From assembly GCF_900176255.2 (NCBI RefSeq), contig NZ_FXEG02000005.1:372001-436000 (forward strand): a stretch of DNA of 64,000 nt. Reading direction: 5' to 3'. Shown piece after piece: positions 60,649 to 64,000 of this stretch. A model generated the notes under the pieces. That model had not been told where the DNA came from, ran no database searches, and saw only the letters and a list, made by a program, of their open reading frames with translations. The stretch is from Mycobacterium ahvazicum (GTDB taxonomy: Bacteria; Actinomycetota; Actinomycetes; Mycobacteriales; Mycobacteriaceae). Position 1 is the stretch's first letter; every line of letters starts with the position of its first letter. Made by a program: the position numbers and the translations under genes.

Positions 60649-62334
60649 GTGTCTGGACGGCGGCGTGACGATCCGGGCCGTGGGCCCTCCAACCCGGGCC
60701 GCCGGACCCGCACTGGATCGACTAATCAGCACCCCGGCATGGCCAACTACCCCACCGACGACGCGGACTATCGACGCACGCGCCGCCCACCTGCGCCACC
60801 CAGTGCCAACCGCTACCTGCCCCCGCTGGGCCGGCAGAAAGAACCGAACCGCGACGCCGCGCCCCCGCGTCGCGAATCCTCGGGTGAACGTGAACGGATC
60901 ACTGTCACCCGCGCCGCCGCCCTGCGCAGCCGCGAGATGGGCTCCCGGATGTATTGGATGGTGCAACGGGCGGCCACCGCCGATGGCGCCGACAAGTCGG
61001 GCCTTACCGCGCTGACGTGGCCGGTGGTCGCGAACTCCGCGGCGGACTCCGCGATGGCCGTCGCGCTGGCGAACACGTTGTTCTTCGCCGCCGCCAGCGG
61101 CGAGAGCAAATCGAAAGTCGCGCTGTATCTGTTGATTACGATCGCGCCGTTCGCGGTGATCGCGCCGCTGATCGGGCCCGCGCTGGATCGCTTGCAGCAC
61201 GGCCGGCGCGTCGCGCTGGCGTTGTCTTTCGGGCTGCGTACCGCGCTGGCGGTGCTGCTGATCATGAACTACGACGGCGCCAGCGGCAGTTTCCCATCGT
61301 GGGTGCTCTATCCGTGTGCGCTGGGGATGATGGTCTTCTCCAAGTCGTTCAGTGTGTTGCGCAGCGCGGTGACGCCCCGGGTGATGCCGCCGACCATCGA
61401 CCTGGTGCGCGTGAACGCGCGCCTGACGATGTTCGGTCTGCTCGGTGGCACCATCGTCGGCGGCGCGATCGCAGGCGGCGTCGAGTACGCCGGCGCGAAC
61501 CTGCTCAAGCTGCCGGGAGCATTGTTCGTCGTGGTGGCGGTGACGGTGGCGGGCGCCTTCCTGTCGATGCGAATACCACGATGGGTCGAGGTGACCGAGG
61601 GTGAAGTTCCGGCCACCCTGAGTTATCGCCAGGACAGCGAGCCACTGCGCCGCAGCTGGCATAAGGAAGTCAGCGGGGCACTGCGACAGCCGTTGGGCCG
61701 CAACATCATTACCTCGCTGTGGGGGAATTGCACGATCAAGGTAATGGTCGGGTTCCTGTTTCTGTATCCCGCGTTCGTCGCGAAGTCGCACGAAGCCAAC
61801 GGCTGGGAGCAGCTCGCGATGCTGGGCATCATCGGCGCGGCGGCCGGGCTCGGAAACTTCGCCGGCAACTTCACCAGCGCACGGCTGAAACTTGGCCGGC
61901 CCGCCGTGCTGGTGGTGCGCTGCACCGTGGCGGTGTGCGCGGTCGCATTGGCCGCCGCACTGGCCGGCAGCCTGATGGCGGCCGCGATCGCCACCCTGAT
62001 CACGTCCGCCGCCGCCGCCATCGGCAAGGCGTCGCTGGACGCATCCCTGCAAGACGACCTGCCCGAAGAAAGCCGGGCGTCGGGGTTCGGGCGCTCGGAG
62101 TCGACGCTGCAGCTGGCCTGGGTGCTGGGCGGCGCGGTGGGGGTGATGGTCTACACCGAGCTGTGGGTAGGCTTCACGGCCATCAGTGCGATATTGATTC
62201 TGGGTCTGGCGCAAACCATCGTCAGCTTCCGCGGCAACTCGTTGATCCCGGGCCTCGGCGGTAACCGGCCGGTGATGGTCGAGCAGGAAGGCATGCCCCG
62301 CGACAGCGGCATGACCGCGGCGGTCCCGAAGTGA
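60649..62334 (+). CDS. MFS transporter-like membrane protein (Rv0876c type)
   Basis: 561 residues. An 80-residue basic/Pro-rich cytoplasmic N-terminus is followed by about 12 helices with an MFS layout (ANSAADSAMAVALANTLFFA, TIAPFAVIAPLIGPALDRLQ, GKASLDASLQDDLPEESRAS). The substrate is unknown. Start GTG 60649 lies 14 bp after the promoter repeat. The stop overlaps the DUF2771 ATG by 4 bp, so both are one operon, as Rv0876c-Rv0875c. Confidence 0.88.
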   Translation: MSGRRRDDPGRGPSNPGRRTRTGSTNQHPGMANYPTDDADYRRTRRPPAPPSANRYLPPLGRQKEPNRDAAPPRRESSGERERITVTRAAALRSREMGSRMYWMVQRAATADGADKSGLTALTWPVVANSAADSAMAVALANTLFFAAASGESKSKVALYLLITIAPFAVIAPLIGPALDRLQHGRRVALALSFGLRTALAVLLIMNYDGASGSFPSWVLYPCALGMMVFSKSFSVLRSAVTPRVMPPTIDLVRVNARLTMFGLLGGTIVGGAIAGGVEYAGANLLKLPGALFVVVAVTVAGAFLSMRIPRWVEVTEGEVPATLSYRQDSEPLRRSWHKEVSGALRQPLGRNIITSLWGNCTIKVMVGFLFLYPAFVAKSHEANGWEQLAMLGIIGAAAGLGNFAGNFTSARLKLGRPAVLVVRCTVAVCAVALAAALAGSLMAAAIATLITSAAAAIGKASLDASLQDDLPEESRASGFGRSESTLQLAWVLGGAVGVMVYTELWVGFTAISAILILGLAQTIVSFRGNSLIPGLGGNRPVMVEQEGMPRDSGMTAAVPK

Positions 62335-62819
62335 AACGTGGTGCGGCCGTTGCCCTTGCGGTCGTGGTCGTGCTGCTGGCCGCCGGCGCTGGAGTCGGCA
62401 CCTGGTGGCTGCTGCGCGACTCGGGCCCGCAGCGACCGGAGATCAGCGCGTACTCGCACGGGCACTCGATCCGGGTGGGGCCCTACATGTACTGCAATGT
62501 GCTCAACCTTGATGACTGCCAGCAACCACAAGCTCAGGGCGAGCTGCGGGTCACCGGCCGCTATCCGGTCCAACTCTCGGTCCCCGAGGCGATTTCGCGC
62601 GCACCGTGGCGGCTGCTCCAGGTGTATGAAAACCCCGCGAACACGTCGACCACCATGTTCCGGCCCGGCACCCGGCTGGCCGTGACGATCCCATCGGACG
62701 ACCCACAACGCGGGCGGCTGACCGGAATCGTCGTGCAGTTGCTGACCTTGGTGGTCGACCAGGCGGGTGAACTGCACGAGGCCCCGCATGCGGAGTGGTC
62801 GGTGCGGCTGAAGCGCTAG
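62331..62819 (+). CDS. DUF2771 exported/anchored protein (Rv0875c type)
   Basis: 162 residues. An N-terminal hydrophobic segment (GAAVALAVVVVLLAAGAGVG) acts as signal or anchor; the outside domain has two close cysteines (MYCNVLNLDDCQQ) likely to pair, and conserved VTGRYPVQLSVPEAISRAPW. DUF2771 has no known function. It overlaps the MFS stop (ATGA), so a functional link with that protein is likely. Confidence 0.87.
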   Translation: MKRGAAVALAVVVVLLAAGAGVGTWWLLRDSGPQRPEISAYSHGHSIRVGPYMYCNVLNLDDCQQPQAQGELRVTGRYPVQLSVPEAISRAPWRLLQVYENPANTSTTMFRPGTRLAVTIPSDDPQRGRLTGIVVQLLTLVVDQAGELHEAPHAEWSVRLKR

Positions 62820-62836
62820 ACGCCTCGAACGTGGAT

Positions 62837-63454
62837 TCAGAGACCGCGCCGCAAAATCTCGAACGCTTGAGTCAACAATTCGGCCAGGCTCGGGCCGTCA
62901 TCATTGCGTAAGCCCAACTGCCAGTGTCTGATCCCGGCGCTGCGGAAGGCGGCCACCGCGCAGCGCGCGAGAACCTGGACCTGGAATTCCTCGTCGGGCT
63001 GCACCGCTGCGCTTCGTTGCAAGCGCTCCAGGAGGGCGTCGACGATCTCCTGTTCCAATCGCAGCATCAACCCAGGGATCGATTTCGCCAGCCTCGGACC
63101 CGGAGGGCCCTCGAGGAACAGCCATGAGATGTCCAGTTGAACCTCGTGCAGCTGGTCGACGAGGGCCGAGAACGCGTTCTCGACGGCGTCCAGTGGAATC
63201 TCCTCGGCCGGGCGCTGCCTGATCTCGGCGCCCAGCGTCGGCAGCCATTTCTCGATGTCGTTGACCAGCAGCACTTCCTTGCCGGGGAAGTAGCGGAAGA
63301 AGGTTCGCTGGGTCACGCCGGCAGCGTCGGCGATGTCCTTGACCGTCGTGTTGGCATAACCCCGAGCGTCGAAGAGGCTGTCGGCCGCGGCTTGGATGGC
63401 ACGCCGGGTGGCGATCTTGTGTGCCTCGCGCTTGCCCACCTCAGTGCTCACCAC
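62837..63454 (-). CDS. TetR-family regulator, divergent from the sulfatase gene
   Basis: 205 residues with an N-terminal TetR helix-turn-helix (YANTTVKDIADAAGVTQRTF, FRYFPGKEVLL) and a C-terminal domain rich in helices. The start is one of the paired GTG codons at 63454/63451. It diverges from the sulfatase gene with 76 bp between them, containing two perfect palindromes, so it most likely represses the sulfatase and itself. Confidence 0.92.
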   Translation of the reverse strand: MVSTEVGKREAHKIATRRAIQAAADSLFDARGYANTTVKDIADAAGVTQRTFFRYFPGKEVLLVNDIEKWLPTLGAEIRQRPAEEIPLDAVENAFSALVDQLHEVQLDISWLFLEGPPGPRLAKSIPGLMLRLEQEIVDALLERLQRSAAVQPDEEFQVQVLARCAVAAFRSAGIRHWQLGLRNDDGPSLAELLTQAFEILRRGL

Positions 63455-63494
63455 AGCCACTATGACAGCACCGGACGACCGAAAAGGCAAAAAC

Positions 63495-63540
63495 TTGTCA
63501 CAAGTGACACTTTGCCCTAATCTGTCATCTATGACAGATT
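63495..63540 (+). promoter_or_regulatory. Sulfatase promoter with two palindromes; start codon inside the operator
   Basis: A -35-like TTGTCA (63495-63500), 17-bp spacer and -10 TAATCT (63518-63523) precede the sulfatase ATG (63531) by 7 bp, the spacing of a leaderless message. Overlapping it are TGTCAC-AA-GTGACA (63496-63509) and AATCTGTCAT-CT-ATGACAGATT (63519-63540), both perfect. The second covers the -10 element and the start codon. Confidence 0.7.
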
Positions 63541-64000
63541 TTACGGGTCCTACGGAATTCCAGGGGACGATCGCCGAGGACATCCGCGACTCCGAGCCGG
63601 ACTGGGCACCGTGGCGCACCCCGTCGGCGCCGGACGGTGCGCCCAACGTGCTTTACCTGCTGTGGGACGACACCGGCATCGCCACCTGGGATTGTTACGG
63701 CGGCCTGGTCGACATGCCCAACATGAAGCGCATTGCCGACCGCGGAGTCCGGCTCACACAATTCCACACCACGGCATTGTGTTCGCCCACCCGCGCCGCC
63801 CTGCTGACGGGACGTAACGCCACCACGGTTGGGGTGGCCGCGGTGGTGAACATGGCGCAAGGCTTCCCCGGACACCACGGACGCATTCCCTCAGAGACGG
63901 CCCTGATGTCCGAGGTGCTCGCCGAGCGCGGGTGGTCGACCTACGCCGTGGGCAAATGGCACCTGGCGCCGCCCGAGGAATGCCACGCGGCAGGCGCACG
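63531..64000 (+). CDS. Arylsulfatase-type sulfatase (3' end outside window)
   Basis: The first 156 residues of a sulfatase are in the window, starting MTDFTGPTEFQGTIAEDIRD. Metal ligands are in LYLLWDDTG (Asp46-Asp47) and the formylglycine signature is CSPTRAALLTGR with Cys84 and Arg88, followed by YAVGKWHL. It should hydrolyse sulfate esters after Cys conversion to formylglycine. There is no signal peptide and no ribosome site before the ATG, consistent with a leaderless message from the promoter described above. It is controlled by the divergent TetR gene and cut off by the window edge. Confidence 0.93.
   Translation, partial: MTDFTGPTEFQGTIAEDIRDSEPDWAPWRTPSAPDGAPNVLYLLWDDTGIATWDCYGGLVDMPNMKRIADRGVRLTQFHTTALCSPTRAALLTGRNATTVGVAAVVNMAQGFPGHHGRIPSETALMSEVLAERGWSTYAVGKWHLAPPEECHAAGA

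Noticed and set aside
60526..62214. 562-codon leftward frame
   Set aside because: Antisense to the MFS gene; Gln/His/Arg-rich translation without resemblance to a family.

Overview
The window is high-GC actinobacterial DNA. Its gene content and order point to a non-tuberculous Mycobacterium: from left to right it runs through the counterpart of the M. tuberculosis Rv0929-Rv0875c neighbourhood in reverse orientation (pstS3, Rv0927c, Rv0926c, mntH, Rv0923c, then Rv0914c, Rv0913c, Rv0912-Rv0906 with ctpE, echA6, accD3, prrA-prrB, the arf operon, gltA2, citA, fprB, serC, sepH, Rv0882-Rv0875c). Locus equivalences are recalled from known protein sequences, not from a database search.

Region by region: 1-3.1 kb holds a phosphate ABC uptake locus with two tandem PstS3-type lipoproteins and the start of pstC. 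3.3-9.2 kb carries an SDR, a DapB-like reductase, the NRAMP transporter MntH, a DUF732 secreted protein, a gamma-glutamylcyclotransferase/poly-gamma-glutamate hydrolase fusion and an F420-type oxidoreductase. 9.2-26.3 kb is accessory and differs from the M. tuberculosis layout. It opens with a tRNA-Arg(CCT) gene whose 3' half is duplicated 2.4 kb downstream, enclosing a complete 1356-bp IS481-type element with a 15-bp target duplication and one membrane-anchored protein gene. It continues with a DUF222/HNH (13E12-type) gene, a fused MaoC hydratase, a MarR/mycothiol-enzyme pair, an AraC regulator, a divergent diguanylate cyclase and EAL-DICT protein, a MalT-like LuxR regulator, a response-regulator remnant, a DUF4185/GH183 endo-D-arabinanase and an MHS-type symporter.

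26.3-38.5 kb is a lipid and envelope block: a thiolase-like protein plus carotenoid oxygenase, then a leftward operon of a serine hydrolase lipoprotein, the P-type ATPase CtpE, the Rv0909/Rv0910-type antitoxin/toxin pair, a cyclopropane-synthase-like methyltransferase and a small membrane protein. EchA6 and AccD3 diverge from a 27-bp gap. 40-42.8 kb has a TetR/FAD-monooxygenase pair with clear operators and a 1-nt frameshift, and a solitary ABC nucleotide-binding domain. 43-46.2 kb has PrrAB and an arfABC operon in which ArfA lacks its OmpA-type domain.

46.3-64 kb is mostly core metabolism and division: phytoene-dehydrogenase-like oxidase, citrate synthases GltA2 and CitA, PdxH, ferredoxin reductase FprB with a diiron oxygenase, SerC, SepH, a TrmH methyltransferase, MarR, MFS and conserved small proteins. 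The window ends in a TetR regulator divergent from a sulfatase gene that runs off the edge and whose start codon lies inside a perfect operator-like palindrome.

No CRISPR array, rRNA or origin was seen. The best candidates for new biology are the tRNA-flanked mini-element, the domain-less ArfA, the leaderless sulfatase promoter/operator, the frameshifted monooxygenase and several perfect inverted repeats between divergent genes.
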